Assembly (NCBI GenBank): GCA_905221085.1
Contig: CAJNBT010000002.1
Coordinates: 1 to 64,000, forward strand
From: a bacterium
Lineage (GTDB): Bacteria; Bacillota; Bacilli; Lactobacillales; Streptococcaceae
Direction: 5' to 3'
Length of the DNA stretch: 64,000 bases
In this document: positions 29,074-38,849 of the stretch, piece by piece
How positions within the stretch are numbered: position 1 is the stretch's first letter
Layout of the letters: every line of letters begins with the position of its first letter
Notes under the pieces: model-generated
Told to the model about the DNA's origin: nothing
Database searches by the model: none
What the model saw: only the letters and a program-made list of their open reading frames with translations
Made by a program: the position numbers and the translations under genes

Positions 29074-30078
29074 ATGAAAGAGATTATTGAAAAACTAGCA
29101 AAATTTGAAAATTTATCAGGTGTGGAAATGACGGATGTCATCGAGCGGATCGTAACTGGTCGTGTAACAGAGGCACAGATTGCTTCTCTCCTTTTGGCCC
29201 TTAAGATGAAGGGGGAAACACCTGAAGAACGCACAGCCATTGCCCAAGTCATGAGAGGACATGCCCAACACATTCCAACTGAAATCCATGATGCTATGGA
29301 CAACTGTGGTACAGGAGGCGACAAGTCTTTCAGCTTTAACATTTCCACAACTGCAGCCTTTGTCTTGGCTGGTGGCGGTGTTCATATGGCAAAACACGGT
29401 AACCGTTCGATTTCTTCTAAATCTGGTTCTGCAGATGTCCTCGAAGCCTTGGGCATCAACCTAGACCTCAAACCAGCTGAACTAGGTAAGGTCTTTGATA
29501 AAACTGGAATCGTCTTTCTCTTTGCTAAAAATATGCACCCAGCCATGAAATACATCATGCCAGCTCGTTTGGAATTAGGAATTCCAACGATTATGAACTT
29601 GACTGGTCCCCTGATTCACCCAATGGCCTTGGAAACACAGCTTCTTGGGATTAGTCATCCAGAACTTCTAGAAAGTACAGCTCAGGTTTTGAAAAATATG
29701 GGTCGCAAACGTGCCATCGTGGTTGCTGGACCAGAAGGATTGGATGAAGCTGGTTTGAATGGAACGACCAAGATTGCTCTTCTTGAAAATGGTGAAATTA
29801 CCTTGTCAAGCTTCACTCCAGAAGATCTGGGGATGGAACGTTACGCTATCGAAGATATTCGTGGAGGAAATGCTCAGGAAAATGCAGAAATTTTGATTAG
29901 TGTTCTTCAAAACGAACCAAGTCCATTCTTGGAAACGACAGTCTTAAATGCTGGTCTTGGTTTCTATGCTAATGTTAAGGTAGCTAGTATCAAGGAAGGA
30001 GTTGCCTTGGCCCGTCAAGTCATTGCTAGTGGCAAGGCGCTTGAAAAACTCAGACTGTTACAGGAGTACCAAAAATGA
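29074..30078 (+). CDS. trpD: anthranilate phosphoribosyltransferase
   Basis: 334 residues, transferring phosphoribose from PRPP to anthranilate. The anthranilate PRT signature [19 protein letters not shown] (about 74-92) and [18 protein letters not shown] follow the N-terminal helical domain. Normal length. GAGGAAACTAGG precedes the ATG; the stop overlaps the trpC start by 4 bp. Confidence 0.96.
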   Translation: MKEIIEKLAKFENLSGVEMTDVIERIVTGRVTEAQIASLLLALKMKGETPEERTAIAQVMRGHAQHIPTEIHDAMDNCGTGGDKSFSFNISTTAAFVLAGGGVHMAKHGNRSISSKSGSADVLEALGINLDLKPAELGKVFDKTGIVFLFAKNMHPAMKYIMPARLELGIPTIMNLTGPLIHPMALETQLLGISHPELLESTAQVLKNMGRKRAIVVAGPEGLDEAGLNGTTKIALLENGEITLSSFTPEDLGMERYAIEDIRGGNAQENAEILISVLQNEPSPFLETTVLNAGLGFYANVKVASIKEGVALARQVIASGKALEKLRLLQEYQK

Positions 30079-30842
30079 GTCGGGAATTTTTAGCACGAAT
30101 TTTAGAGCAGAAGGCGCGTGAGGTCGAGCAGATGGAGCTGGAGGAAATCCAGCCCCTGCGCCAGACCTATCGCTTGGCAGAATTTTTGAAGAATCATCAG
30201 GACCGTTTACAGGTAATCGCAGAAGTCAAGAAGGCTAGCCCTAGTCTGGGAGATATCAATCTAGATGTGGATATTGTGCAACAGGCCCAGACTTATGAAG
30301 CGAACGGAGCAGTGATGATTTCGGTTTTAACAGATGAGGTTTTCTTTAAAGGGCATTTGGATTATCTAAGGGAGATTTCCAGTAAGGTAAACATTCCGAC
30401 GCTCAACAAGGACTTTATTATCGATGAAAAGCAAATCATTCGTGCCCGCAATGCCGGTGCGACAGTTATCTTGCTTATTGTCGCTGCCTTGTCAGAAGAA
30501 CGTCTCAAGGAACTGTACGACTACGCGACAGAGCATGGTCTGGAAGTCTTAGTGGAAACTCACAATCTAGTTGAACTAGAAGTAGCCCACCGCCTTGGTG
30601 CCCAGATTATCGGTGTCAATAACCGCAATTTGACTACCTTTGAAGTTGACTTGCAGACCAGTGTAGACTTGTCCCAGCACTTTAAGGAAGGACGCTATTA
30701 CATTTCTGAATCTGCTATTTTCACAGGGCAGGATGCGGAACGAGTAGCGCCATACTTTAACGGAATTTTAGTAGGGACAGCTCTCATGCAGGCAGAAGAT
30801 GTGGCCCAGAGAATCAAGGAGTTGCAGATTGACAAAGGTTAA
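30075..30842 (+). CDS. trpC: indole-3-glycerol-phosphate synthase
   Basis: 255 residues, TIM barrel that closes the indole ring from CdRP. Catalytic motifs: [15 protein letters not shown] (about 48-62), [35 protein letters not shown] and [11 protein letters not shown]. It is a separate protein from TrpF. The trpF TTG start lies inside its last codons. Confidence 0.96.
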   Translation: MSREFLARILEQKAREVEQMELEEIQPLRQTYRLAEFLKNHQDRLQVIAEVKKASPSLGDINLDVDIVQQAQTYEANGAVMISVLTDEVFFKGHLDYLREISSKVNIPTLNKDFIIDEKQIIRARNAGATVILLIVAALSEERLKELYDYATEHGLEVLVETHNLVELEVAHRLGAQIIGVNNRNLTTFEVDLQTSVDLSQHFKEGRYYISESAIFTGQDAERVAPYFNGILVGTALMQAEDVAQRIKELQIDKG

Positions 30843-31428
30843 AATTTGCGGACTATTGACCAAAGAAGCGGTGGAAACAGCCGTATCAGCAGGAGCAGAC
30901 TACATCGGTTTTGTCTTTGCACCTAGTAAAAGACAGGTGACCTTGGATCAGGCTGCTGAGTTGGCAAAGCTCATTCCTGTAGATGTGAAAAAGGTTGGTG
31001 TATTTGTTTCACCAAGTCGGGCAGAACTGCTAGAAGCGATTGACAAAGTTGGCTTGGACTTGATACAGGTTCATGGCCAGGTGGCAGATAATTTATTTGA
31101 TAATTTGCCTTGTGCCAGTATTCAGGCTGTGCAGGTGGATGGAGAGGGTCATGTGCCCAATTCTCAGGCAGACTATCTACTCTTTGATGCCCCTGTGGCT
31201 GGGAGTGGCCAGACCTTTGACTGGGGCCAACTGGATACGACGGGATTAGCTCAGCCATTTTTCATCGCAGGTGGGCTTAATGAAGACAATGTAGCAAAAG
31301 CAATTCAACACTTTACTCCCTATGCAGTTGATGTATCAAGCGGAGTGGAGACAGATGGACAAAAAGATCAGGAAAAGATTAGAAGATTTATAGAGAGGGC
31401 AAAGAATGGCATATCAAGAACCAAATAA
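30829..31428 (+). CDS. trpF: phosphoribosylanthranilate isomerase
   Basis: 199 residues from a TTG start at 30829, chosen because KVKICGL is the conserved N terminus and AAGGAG lies 8 nt upstream; it overlaps trpC by 14 bp. Amadori isomerase of PRA to CdRP: catalytic Cys in [44 protein letters not shown] and VDVSSGVE. It also overlaps trpB by 23 bp. Confidence 0.94.
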   Translation: MTKVKICGLLTKEAVETAVSAGADYIGFVFAPSKRQVTLDQAAELAKLIPVDVKKVGVFVSPSRAELLEAIDKVGLDLIQVHGQVADNLFDNLPCASIQAVQVDGEGHVPNSQADYLLFDAPVAGSGQTFDWGQLDTTGLAQPFFIAGGLNEDNVAKAIQHFTPYAVDVSSGVETDGQKDQEKIRRFIERAKNGISRTK

Positions 31429-32629
31429 AGATGGATTTTATGGAAAATTCGGCGGACGTTTCGTTCCAGAAACATTAATGACAGCAGTTTTGGAGTTGGA
31501 GAAGGCTTACCGTGAAAGTCAGGCAGACCCAAGTTTCCAAGAGGAATTAAATCAACTTTTGCGCCAGTATGTGGGACGTGAAACTCCTCTTTACTACGCA
31601 AAAAACTTGACCCAGCATATTGGCGGAGCCAAGATTTACCTTAAACGTGAAGACCTCAACCATACAGGCGCCCACAAGATTAACAATGCCTTGGGACAAG
31701 TTCTCCTCGCTAAACGCATGGGCAAGAAGAAAATTATCGCTGAAACAGGTGCCGGTCAACATGGTGTGGCAACTGCAACAGCTGCGGCTCTCTTTAACAT
31801 GGAATGTACCATTTACATGGGTGAGGAAGATGTCAAGCGTCAAGCCCTCAATGTTTTCCGCATGGAACTTTTAGGAGCTAAGGTAGAGGCTGTGACTGAT
31901 GGTTCGCGCGTGCTCAAGGACGCGGTTAATGCAGCCCTTCGTTCATGGGTGGCAAATATCGATGATACCCACTATATCCTTGGTTCTGCCTTGGGCCCTC
32001 ATCCATTCCCAGAAATCGTCCGTGACTTCCAAAGTGTCATTGGTCGAGAAGCCAAACAACAGTACCGTGATTTGACAGGCCAAGACCTACCAGATGCCCT
32101 AGTAGCCTGTGTTGGTGGTGGTTCTAATGCCATCGGGCTTTTCCATCCATTTGTAGAAGATGAGTCAGTAGCCATGTATGGAGCTGAAGCAGCAGGACTT
32201 GGTGTGGATACAGAGCATCACGCAGCTACCTTGACCAAGGGGCGTCCAGGTGTCCTCCACGGTTCTCTTATGGATGTGCTCCAAGATGCCCATGGTCAAA
32301 TTCTTGAAGCCTTCTCTATCTCGGCAGGTTTGGACTATCCTGGTATCGGTCCAGAACATTCTCACTACCATGATATCAAACGTGCCAGCTATGTTCCTGT
32401 GACTGACGAAGAAGCCTTGGAAGGATTCCAGCTCTTGTCTCGTGTGGAAGGGATTATCCCAGCCTTGGAATCTAGTCATGCCATTGCCTTTGCGGTGAAA
32501 TTGGCAAAAGAACTTGGACCAGACAAATCTATGATTGTCTGTCTATCTGGTCGTGGGGACAAGGATGTGGTCCAAGTCAAGGACCGCTTGGAAGCAGATG
32601 CAGCAAAGAAGGGAGAAGCGCATGCCTAA
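31406..32629 (+). CDS. trpB: tryptophan synthase beta subunit (operon copy)
   Basis: 407 residues. Canonical Trp[20 protein letters not shown] with PLP lysine K91, catalytic E113 in [34 protein letters not shown] and SGRGDKDV. Forms the alpha2beta2 complex with the TrpA encoded next, channelling indole. It starts inside trpF and overlaps trpA by 8 bp, so translation is tightly coupled. Confidence 0.96.
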   Translation: MAYQEPNKDGFYGKFGGRFVPETLMTAVLELEKAYRESQADPSFQEELNQLLRQYVGRETPLYYAKNLTQHIGGAKIYLKREDLNHTGAHKINNALGQVLLAKRMGKKKIIAETGAGQHGVATATAAALFNMECTIYMGEEDVKRQALNVFRMELLGAKVEAVTDGSRVLKDAVNAALRSWVANIDDTHYILGSALGPHPFPEIVRDFQSVIGREAKQQYRDLTGQDLPDALVACVGGGSNAIGLFHPFVEDESVAMYGAEAAGLGVDTEHHAATLTKGRPGVLHGSLMDVLQDAHGQILEAFSISAGLDYPGIGPEHSHYHDIKRASYVPVTDEEALEGFQLLSRVEGIIPALESSHAIAFAVKLAKELGPDKSMIVCLSGRGDKDVVQVKDRLEADAAKKGEAHA

Positions 32630-33398
32630 GACTTTAACAGAAAAATTGAATGTTATCAAAGCAGCTGGAAAAGGAATTTTCGTTCCCTATATCATGGCTG
32701 GAGACCATGAGAAAGGTTTGGATGGTCTAGCTGAAACAATCCACTTTTTAGAAGATTTGGGTGTCTCTGCAATTGAAGTGGGCATTCCCTTTTCAGATCC
32801 TGTCGCAGATGGACCTGTTATAGAAGAAGCTGGCTTGCGCAGTTTAGCCCACGGGACCTCTACCCAGGCTTTGGTTGAAACCTTGAAAACCATTGAAACA
32901 GAGGTTCCGCTGGTCATCATGACCTACTTCAACCCTCTCTTTCAGTACGGTGTGGAGAATTTTGTCAAAAATTTGGCTGATACAGCGGTTAAGGGATTGA
33001 TTATTCCAGACCTGCCTCATGAGCATGCCAACTTTGTAGAACCATTTTTGGCAGGTACAGACATTGCTTTGATTCCTTTAGTAAGCTTGACTACAGGGAT
33101 TGAGCGTCAGAAAGAGTTGATTGATGGGGCAGAAGGATTTGTCTATGCTGTTGCCATCAATGGGGTGACAGGGAAATCTGGCAATTACCGTGCAGACTTA
33201 GACAAGCACTTGGCACAACTTCATCAAGTGGCCGACATCCCAGTCTTGACAGGTTTTGGTGTATCTAGTCAGGCTGATGTAGAACGCTTCAATGCGGTGT
33301 CAGATGGCGTTATCGTCGGTTCGAAAATCGTAAAAGCCCTCCACCAAGGAGAGCCAATTGAGGACTTTATCAAACAAGCAGTAGCTTACCAAAAATAA
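32622..33398 (+). CDS. trpA: tryptophan synthase alpha subunit
   Basis: 258 residues from the ATG at 32622 (GAAGGGAGAAG upstream). TIM barrel splitting indole-glycerol phosphate. Signature [18 protein letters not shown] (about 48-65, catalytic Glu and Asp), [26 protein letters not shown] and FGVSSQADV. Last gene of the operon; its final 29 bp overlap the convergent prepilin peptidase gene. Confidence 0.95.
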   Translation: MPKTLTEKLNVIKAAGKGIFVPYIMAGDHEKGLDGLAETIHFLEDLGVSAIEVGIPFSDPVADGPVIEEAGLRSLAHGTSTQALVETLKTIETEVPLVIMTYFNPLFQYGVENFVKNLADTAVKGLIIPDLPHEHANFVEPFLAGTDIALIPLVSLTTGIERQKELIDGAEGFVYAVAINGVTGKSGNYRADLDKHLAQLHQVADIPVLTGFGVSSQADVERFNAVSDGVIVGSKIVKALHQGEPIEDFIKQAVAYQK

Positions 33399-34029
33399 TC
33401 ACACAAGCAGCAAGTAAGAGGAAAGGCACGAAAGGAAGTCTTTCCTTTTTCTTTTGCAGGAGAAAGGCCAGAATTCCTGTCGCAGAAGCAAACTGAATCA
33501 AGATGAGTAATTCGGTCGCGCTAAAGACGAGCGCACAAGAAGCCAGAAAGAGAAAATCCCCTGCTCCCATGCGGATATCGATAAAATGAGCCATGATTCC
33601 AAGGATAATGAAGAAGACCATGACCAGATTCCAACCACAGAAAGCCATGAGGATTAGGTGGAAAGTCAGCCAGACCAGTAAGGGATATTCCTGATGACGA
33701 AAGTCGTAGATTCCTAAGGTCAGGCCAGCGATTATGAGGACGACTTGTCCCAAAGAAAGCACTCCCCAAGACCAAGCCAGAAAGAGGAGTCCTAAGCCGA
33801 GTTCAAAGAGGGCATACCAGACAGGGTAGCTAGCCTTGCAGTAGCGACAGCGAAAGCGATTGAAGATCTGCGAGAGGATAGGAATCAAATCTAAGGGATG
33901 CAAGCGAGTCTGACAGGAATCGCAACGGCTAGCAGGCCGAATAATGGATTGCTCAGGAAAACGGTCAATGACCAAACCAAGAAAGGAAGCGAGAATGCTC
34001 CCGACAAGAAAAAAATAAATATCAATCAT
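33370..34029 (-). CDS. cilC: competence prepilin peptidase (type IV leader peptidase)
   Basis: 219 residues, polytopic aspartyl protease that processes ComGC-type pseudopilins for DNA uptake. N-terminal zinc-binding-like CxxC pairs (CDSCQTRL and CRYCKASYP), [19 protein letters not shown] (first Asp) and [11 protein letters not shown] (second Asp, GAGD motif) are present. The locus is also called cclA/comC in streptococci. A cin box ends only 7 bp before the ATG, so the mRNA may be leaderless; no ribosome binding site fits. Overlaps trpA convergently. No other com genes are in view. Confidence 0.9.
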   Translation of the reverse strand: MIDIYFFLVGSILASFLGLVIDRFPEQSIIRPASRCDSCQTRLHPLDLIPILSQIFNRFRCRYCKASYPVWYALFELGLGLLFLAWSWGVLSLGQVVLIIAGLTLGIYDFRHQEYPLLVWLTFHLILMAFCGWNLVMVFFIILGIMAHFIDIRMGAGDFLFLASCALVFSATELLILIQFASATGILAFLLQKKKERLPFVPFLLLAACVIIFGKLLLV

Positions 34030-34036
34030 ACTTATC

Positions 34037-34044
34037 TATTCGTA
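34037..34044 (-). promoter_or_regulatory. cin box (SigX/ComX late-competence promoter)
   Basis: TACGAATA on the minus strand, preceded by a T run (TTTTT), exactly the late-competence -10-like motif. Directly upstream of the prepilin peptidase gene. Confidence 0.88.
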
Positions 34045-34065
34045 AAAAATAGGAGAAGTAGTATA

Positions 34066-34554
34066 ATGGAGAAACATAAACAAGATAGTGAGGTCAAGAT
34101 GACAATTCGTTTTGAAGAAAATGTGAGCACAGAAAATGCTCAGCTCGTATGCCAATGGTCTAACTCCCTCGGCAAGTCTTTTCAAGAACAATGGATGGGA
34201 CCAAAGATTCCTTTTCCACTAACCATTCAATACTTGCAAGTTTTGGAAGGAATCTTTTCAATCTTTGATGGACAAGAGTTTGTGGGACTTATCCAGAAAA
34301 TCAGATTGGAAAATAGAAATCTACATATCGGGAGATTTTTTATCAATCCCCAGAAACAGGGGCAAGGCTTAGGTAGCCAGGCTTTAAGGAAATTTGTTAG
34401 TTTGGCATTTGAAAATGCAGATATAGATAGTATTTCTCTAAATGTCTACGAGGCAAATCAAAGAGCTCAGAATCTTTACCAAAAAGAAGGATTTGAGATT
34501 GTAGAAACCATTGGGGCACCTGAATGGAAATATATTATGAAGAAGGGGATGTAG
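34066..34554 (+). CDS. GNAT-family N-acetyltransferase
   Basis: 162 residues from the ATG at 34066; a second ATG at 34099 (MTIRFEENV) is equally plausible because the first overlaps a possible -10 (TATAAT, 34062-34067). GNAT fold: FFINPQKQGQGLGSQALRKF holds the acetyl-CoA loop (Q/RxxGxG/A form), followed by YEANQRAQNLYQKEGF. Substrate unknown. Divergent from the competence peptidase gene. Confidence 0.85.
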   Translation: MEKHKQDSEVKMTIRFEENVSTENAQLVCQWSNSLGKSFQEQWMGPKIPFPLTIQYLQVLEGIFSIFDGQEFVGLIQKIRLENRNLHIGRFFINPQKQGQGLGSQALRKFVSLAFENADIDSISLNVYEANQRAQNLYQKEGFEIVETIGAPEWKYIMKKGM

Positions 34555-34676
34555 AAAGGAAAAAACTTGTAAATTTTTAAACCAAGCGATTTATTTTTTA
34601 TGTAGTGAAGATTCTTTTGCACTAAAATAGCTGCTTAAATATCCATTGGTTGACCAAAAGTAGAACAGATAAACAA

Positions 34677-34702
34677 AAAAGCCTTGAAATTAAGGCTTTT
34701 CT
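34677..34702 (-). terminator. probable original tRNA-Lys terminator (also serves the GNAT gene)
   Basis: Stem AAAAGCCTT/AAGGCTTTT with a T run on the minus strand (GGCTTTTTTG). It abuts the left copy of the tRNA-Lys 3' end repeat, as expected if the tRNA once read straight into it. The stretch 34560-34676 between the GNAT gene and this hairpin holds nothing recognisable. Confidence 0.75.
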
Positions 34703-34727
34703 TGTTGTATTTAGATGCCCCCTACAG
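34703..34727. repeat. attL: direct repeat of the tRNA-Lys(CTT) 3' end
   Basis: 25-bp sequence, starting TGTTGTATTTAGATG and ending CCCCCTACAG, identical to 40080-40104, where it is the 3' end of the intact tRNA-Lys plus 13 bp downstream. Confidence 0.9.
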
Positions 34728-34788
34728 AATTTGGAAATGACCTTCATATTGAGAGTAATTAAAAATATTGAAATATAAGTGATTTTAG

Positions 34789-34854
34789 GGAAATACTTTT
34801 AGGTACTTTCAATGTCATGATTTAAAAATGGGGCAAAAGTGGGGCAATAAATGA
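34789..34854 (+). pseudogene. possible C-terminal relic of a tyrosine integrase
   Basis: An open stretch ends in HDLKMGQKWGNK and a stop. The KMGQKWGNK tail resembles C termini of streptococcal phage/ICE integrases, and it lies 60-130 bp from attL where an integrase is expected. Only about 20 codons remain, so the call is tentative. The rest of 34728-34904 has no gene. Confidence 0.4.
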
Positions 34855-34904
34855 ATGTAAAATATGGGCAAGCTTCTTTATTAGATTGCTTCAAAAAAGC
34901 AAAA

Positions 34905-34941
34905 GAGCCATCAACTAGAAATAGCTGCTGGCTCTATTTTT
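34905..34941. terminator. hairpin terminator at the end of the island GNAT gene
   Basis: AGAGCCA/TGGCTCT stem (34905-34911 / 34930-34936) with an inner partial pairing, A-rich left side and T run on the right; usable from both directions. Confidence 0.75.
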
Positions 34942-34979
34942 GTATTTGTTGTTCCGTATTTGTTTCGTGCAATTCACGT

Positions 34980-35381
34980 CTATTTTTCTCGAATCATGCC
35001 CACTCGTTTTTCGTCAAGATAGGAAAAATGATGCTTACGATAGAGCTTATCTGCAGGAACTTTAGCTAGTAAAGTGATAAAACTACTCTCATGTGTGTTT
35101 TCATCAAACCACTGATCAATCATTTCCATAATTCTATTTGCGATACCCCGTCTTTGGAACTTTTTATCTACCATAATATCGGATACGACAAAAGTGACAC
35201 CGCCATCGCCAACAATTCTTCCTAGACCAATGAGTTCATCATCTTCATAAACAGAAACTAAGAAAAGAGTTCCTTCAAGTGCCTTTTTAACTTCAGAATG
35301 GGGTTTAGTGCTATGCATTCCAGCGTTTACTCTCAATTGATTATAAGCTTCAACGCTAGGGATTTTATGAGTAAATTCCAT
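34980..35381 (-). CDS. GNAT-family N-acetyltransferase (island)
   Basis: 133 residues, single GNAT domain: LIGLGRIVGDGG, then IMVDKKFQRRGIANRIMEMI with the acetyl-CoA pyrophosphate loop (QRRGIA), and KLYRKHHFSYL. Substrate unknown. GGAGGAAT precedes the ATG on the minus strand. It is transcribed away from the ABC genes, perhaps with the membrane protein gene upstream (39 bp gap). Confidence 0.86.
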   Translation of the reverse strand: MEFTHKIPSVEAYNQLRVNAGMHSTKPHSEVKKALEGTLFLVSVYEDDELIGLGRIVGDGGVTFVVSDIMVDKKFQRRGIANRIMEMIDQWFDENTHESSFITLLAKVPADKLYRKHHFSYLDEKRVGMIREK

Positions 35382-35419
35382 AAAACGATTCCTCCAATAA
35401 CTTTTTGTTTTTTTATTTG

Positions 35420-36154
35420 TTACAATAACAACTCTTCGTAATCAGGATGGTCTTTGATATAGACTGCTGCGTAAATGGCATCTACTAAAATGGCTGGGAA
35501 AGCGAAGGCCATTAAAGCGCCAGAGAAAAAGCCGAAAATCATTTGTATGTAGTCTGTAATCACGGCAATGACCAATAGAATAAAGTCCAGGACTTTAGCA
35601 ATATTGAAAAGAAGTTCTTTCTTCTTACTATTCACCTCATACATTTCCCATCGATTAATCTTCCAAATTTTCCCTTGATTTTGAGGGAGGTAATACCATG
35701 CGTAAATGACGGTCATCACCACAAATAAAATCACTATTGGAATGACATAAAATAACGTCAACTTGGACTCGTAGAGCTTTAACGCGCTGAAAGGTGTTTT
35801 ATCATCGGTAACCATCAGTAGGAAGATAAAGATAACGGTATAGGTGAGTATGACGGTCCAAACGACTAAGGCCACTAGAATATAAGTTAGAGACTTAAAG
35901 CGATTGATTAAAGGTGTAAAAAGTCCAAAGAGAAGGTTAACGATATTAATGATCGTCGCACTCAAGAATAGGACCTTAATAGTCCCTATAGGGTCATTAT
36001 ATCCAGCAACAAAATATAGAAATGCAGTAAATGGAAGTATAAGCCAAGGGAAGAATTTAATGTACCCTAGACTCACCTCATTCGTGATTAATGGACCATG
36101 GTACCGGTCGACAGCTTGATTGTTTTTTTGATTTCTTTTGTTTTCCAGAACCAT
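35420..36154 (-). CDS. unknown polytopic membrane protein (island)
   Basis: 244 residues that I cannot assign to a family. About six hydrophobic segments: about 32-50 (FFPWLILPFTAFLYFVAG), 60-80, 90-116 (YILVALVVWTVILTYTVIF), 134-154, 187-205 and 207-232. It ends in an acidic tail (HPDYEELLL). The start at 36154 has no clear ribosome binding site. It is divergent from the HrtBA-like operon with 202 bp between, which would suit an accessory or immunity-like role, but nothing proves it. Confidence 0.7.
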   Translation of the reverse strand: MVLENKRNQKNNQAVDRYHGPLITNEVSLGYIKFFPWLILPFTAFLYFVAGYNDPIGTIKVLFLSATIINIVNLLFGLFTPLINRFKSLTYILVALVVWTVILTYTVIFIFLLMVTDDKTPFSALKLYESKLTLFYVIPIVILFVVMTVIYAWYYLPQNQGKIWKINRWEMYEVNSKKKELLFNIAKVLDFILLVIAVITDYIQMIFGFFSGALMAFAFPAILVDAIYAAVYIKDHPDYEELLL

Positions 36155-36292
36155 GCATGGGTCGATGAGATTCTTTCTTTTTCAGTAAAAACTTTAACAT
36201 TCTGTTTCCTTTCAAAAACTTGGATAAATGTATTTCTACTATACCACAATCCTAGTGATGCGGTATCTAACAAACTCTCTTTATATAAATAA

Positions 36293-36325
36293 TGTCATAT
36301 TTAGGTCATATAACGAGTGTATACT
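36293..36325 (+). promoter_or_regulatory. promoter with HssR-like direct repeat, HrtBA-like operon
   Basis: Direct repeat TGTCATATT-TA-GGTCATATA (36293-36312) resembles the known HssR site, two copies of GTTCATATT separated by 2 bp. It covers the -35 region of a promoter whose -10 is TATACT (36320-36325), 31 bp before the permease ATG. This is the position expected for a response-regulator activator. Confidence 0.7.
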
Positions 36326-36356
36326 GAAAACTACCATTTGAAAAAGGAGCAAAAAG

Positions 36357-37448
36357 ATGAAAATTGCATGGAATGAAATTAAATACCAACCTAAAAAATT
36401 TATATTAATTGAGGTCCTGATTGTGATTATGATGTTCATGGTCATTTTCCTATCGGGTCTAACAAACGGATTAGGGCGCATTATTATGGCGCAAATTGAT
36501 ACGTTTGGGGACGTTCATTATATTCTTTCAAAGGATTCAGAAGGAGTGATTCCTTACTCAACCCTTACAAGAGAGGAATTAACGGAGATTGAAGAACTCC
36601 ATCTAGAAAACGAAACGGGACTTGTGATTCAACGTTCTACGTTTATGAAAGAGGACGAGGAAGGTTCGCAAGATGTGACATTCTTTGCGATGGATACGTA
36701 CAAGAACTTAACGATTAAGACAGAAGATGGGTATGCCGCAGCTGACTTATCTGAAAACGAAGTGATTTTAGATGAATCGTATAAAGCAAAAGGCATTCAT
36801 GTTGGCGACACGATTAAAGACAAGTCTTCGGAAGTAATGCTTAAAGTAGTGGCCTTTGCCAAAGACGCAAAATACGGACATAGCTCAGTGGCCTTCATCA
36901 GCTCGAAAACACTCGAAGAAATGCGTCAAAAGAAAAATCCAAACTACACTTGGCGACCACAAGCCATCATCACAAGCCAAGCGGTAACAGCCAACGACTT
37001 ATCCGAACAGTTGATGATCTCAAACAAACAACAAATCATTAATAAAATCCCAGGATACACTGCGACGAATATGATTTTAAAAACAATGACTTGGGTATTA
37101 TTAATCGCATCAGCCGCAATTCTAGGAGTATTCTTCTACATCTTAGCCTTGCAAAAATTAAAACAATTTGGTGTGTTAAAAGCCATCGGAATGTCTATGG
37201 GACAAATTACAAGAATCCAATTATCGCAAGTCGGAATTCTTTCCGTTATCGGGATTGGAATCGGACTCGGGCTTGCCTTAGCGTTGACGCCATTCTTACC
37301 GGTAAGCATGCCATTTTATATGCGAGCAGAAGATAATGCCGTGATTTCTGCAAATTTTATCGTCATCTCGATTATTTGTGGCGCGTTATCTCTATTAAAA
37401 ATTAAGAAAGTGGATCCAATCGAAGTGATTGGTGGAAATGGTGAATAA
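36357..37448 (+). CDS. hrtB: HrtB-like ABC transporter permease (FtsX/MacB fold)
   Basis: 363 residues. One N-terminal membrane helix (about 15-36), a large extracytoplasmic domain (about 40-235) and three C-terminal helices (about 240-262, 285-308, 328-346), the type VII/FtsX layout. The start MKIAWNEIKYQPKKFILIE and the end KVDPIEVIGGNGE closely follow staphylococcal HrtB (KVDPIEAIGG end), and MPFYM is shared. HrtBA expels excess heme from the membrane. AAAGGAGC precedes the ATG. First gene of a four-gene operon with the ATPase, response regulator and kinase. Confidence 0.8.
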   Translation: MKIAWNEIKYQPKKFILIEVLIVIMMFMVIFLSGLTNGLGRIIMAQIDTFGDVHYILSKDSEGVIPYSTLTREELTEIEELHLENETGLVIQRSTFMKEDEEGSQDVTFFAMDTYKNLTIKTEDGYAAADLSENEVILDESYKAKGIHVGDTIKDKSSEVMLKVVAFAKDAKYGHSSVAFISSKTLEEMRQKKNPNYTWRPQAIITSQAVTANDLSEQLMISNKQQIINKIPGYTATNMILKTMTWVLLIASAAILGVFFYILALQKLKQFGVLKAIGMSMGQITRIQLSQVGILSVIGIGIGLGLALALTPFLPVSMPFYMRAEDNAVISANFIVISIICGALSLLKIKKVDPIEVIGGNGE

Positions 37449-37449
37449 G

Positions 37450-38127
37450 ATGTCAGTGATTGAATTACAACAGATTAAAAAATCATACGCAGACGGCAAT
37501 CAAATGCACGATGTGATTACAGACTTAAGTTTAACCGTTGAACCGCAAGAATTTGTGGCTATTTTAGGTCCTTCCGGTTCAGGGAAATCAACGCTTCTTT
37601 CTATCGCAGGATTACTCTTATCTGCAGATAGTGGTGAGATTATTATCGGCGGACAAAACTTAACAAATGTAAAACAAAGTGAATGGACGAAGAAAAGATT
37701 GGAGTTGCTTGGGTTTATTTTCCAAGACCATCAATTACTTCCATATATGACAATTGGGGAACAATTAGAAGTGGTCGCTAAACTAAAAGGGGAAAAAGAC
37801 GCTGCGAAACGCAAAGCAGAAGTCAAAGTCTTATTAGCAGAACTAGGCATTGAAGATTGCTACGGACAATACCCAAATCAAATGTCTGGTGGACAAAAAC
37901 AACGTGCTGCGATTGCGCGTGCGTTTATCGGAAACCCACAACTCATTTTAGCGGATGAGCCAACTGCCAGCCTGGACCCAGAACGTGGTCAAGAGATTGC
38001 GCAATTGATTCAACGCGAAGTGAAATCCAAATATAAGAGTGCCATTATGGTAACGCATGACCGCTCTGTGCTTGAATATGTAGATACCGTTTATGAGATG
38101 AAGAAAGGGAAGTTAGTTCGTCTGTAA
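37450..38127 (+). CDS. hrtA: HrtA-like ABC transporter ATP-binding protein
   Basis: 225 residues from the ATG at 37450; upstream in-frame ATGs at 37429 and 37438 overlap the permease end. Walker A GPSGSGKST (40-48), Q-loop FQDHQLLPYM, signature MSGGQKQR, Walker B LILADEPTASLD and H-loop MVTHD: the LolD/MacB/HrtA subgroup. Powers the permease encoded just upstream. One base separates the genes when the third ATG is used. Confidence 0.84.
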   Translation: MSVIELQQIKKSYADGNQMHDVITDLSLTVEPQEFVAILGPSGSGKSTLLSIAGLLLSADSGEIIIGGQNLTNVKQSEWTKKRLELLGFIFQDHQLLPYMTIGEQLEVVAKLKGEKDAAKRKAEVKVLLAELGIEDCYGQYPNQMSGGQKQRAAIARAFIGNPQLILADEPTASLDPERGQEIAQLIQREVKSKYKSAIMVTHDRSVLEYVDTVYEMKKGKLVRL

Positions 38128-38165
38128 GCAGTTGTGCTATAATGTTCTAGAAAGAAGGTGGAGCT

Positions 38166-38849
38166 ATGTTTAGAATATTAGTTGCTGAAGACGATCATGC
38201 GATTCGCACCTTAATTACAACCAAGTTAAAACAAGAAAATTATACGATTTATACAGCCGAAAATGGGGAAGAAGCCCTGTCCGTCATGGAGAAGCATCAA
38301 GTGGATTTATTAATTTCCGACATTATGATGCCAGTGATGGACGGGTATTCCCTAGTAAAGGCGCTGCGAGAAACGAAATATACCTTGCCGATTTTAATGA
38401 TTACGGCAAAGTCTCAGCTGGAGTCTCTGGAAGAAGCTTTTACACTCGGAGTCGATGATTATATGGTGAAACCTATTCGCTTAGAAGAGTTGGCTTTACG
38501 TGTTCGAGCTCTACTGAGAAGAGCGAAGTTGGAAACTGAGAAAGTCTTACGTTTTCCACATACGAAACTCGACTACAACGCGTTAACCTTAACGGATTTA
38601 GAGACGGATACGGTTTATCAAATTCCGAAAAAAGAGTTTTATGTGCTTTATAAATTGCTCAGTAATCCAGAGAAGATTTTCACGCGTCTGGACTTGCTGG
38701 ATGATATTTGGGGGATGGAAGAAGACTTCGATGAGCGATTGGTGGATGCGTGCATTAAACGGGTTCGCCAGAAGTTTAAAGACAATCCGGACTTTGATAT
38801 TGTGACAATTAGAGGATTAGGGTATAAGGGGACGGTTAAAAATGGATAA
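38166..38849 (+). CDS. OmpR-family response regulator (HssR-like)
   Basis: 227 residues. Receiver domain with acidic pair ED (9-10), phosphoacceptor D52 in LLISDIMMPVMDG and the K of MVKPI; C-terminal winged helix (about 130-225: PKKEFYVLYKLLSNP, RLVDACIKRVRQKF, TIRGLGYKG). It should activate the hrtBA-like operon through the direct repeat at 36293-36312. GAAGGTGGAG precedes the ATG; it overlaps the kinase gene by 8 bp. Confidence 0.88.
   Translation: MFRILVAEDDHAIRTLITTKLKQENYTIYTAENGEEALSVMEKHQVDLLISDIMMPVMDGYSLVKALRETKYTLPILMITAKSQLESLEEAFTLGVDDYMVKPIRLEELALRVRALLRRAKLETEKVLRFPHTKLDYNALTLTDLETDTVYQIPKKEFYVLYKLLSNPEKIFTRLDLLDDIWGMEEDFDERLVDACIKRVRQKFKDNPDFDIVTIRGLGYKGTVKNG

Noticed and set aside
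36097..36113. Overlapping NcoI, KpnI, AgeI and SalI sites (CCATGGTACCGGTCGAC), which look like a cloning linker
   Set aside because: They lie inside an intact reading frame in an otherwise natural island. No vector-like sequence surrounds them, so chance is the simpler explanation.
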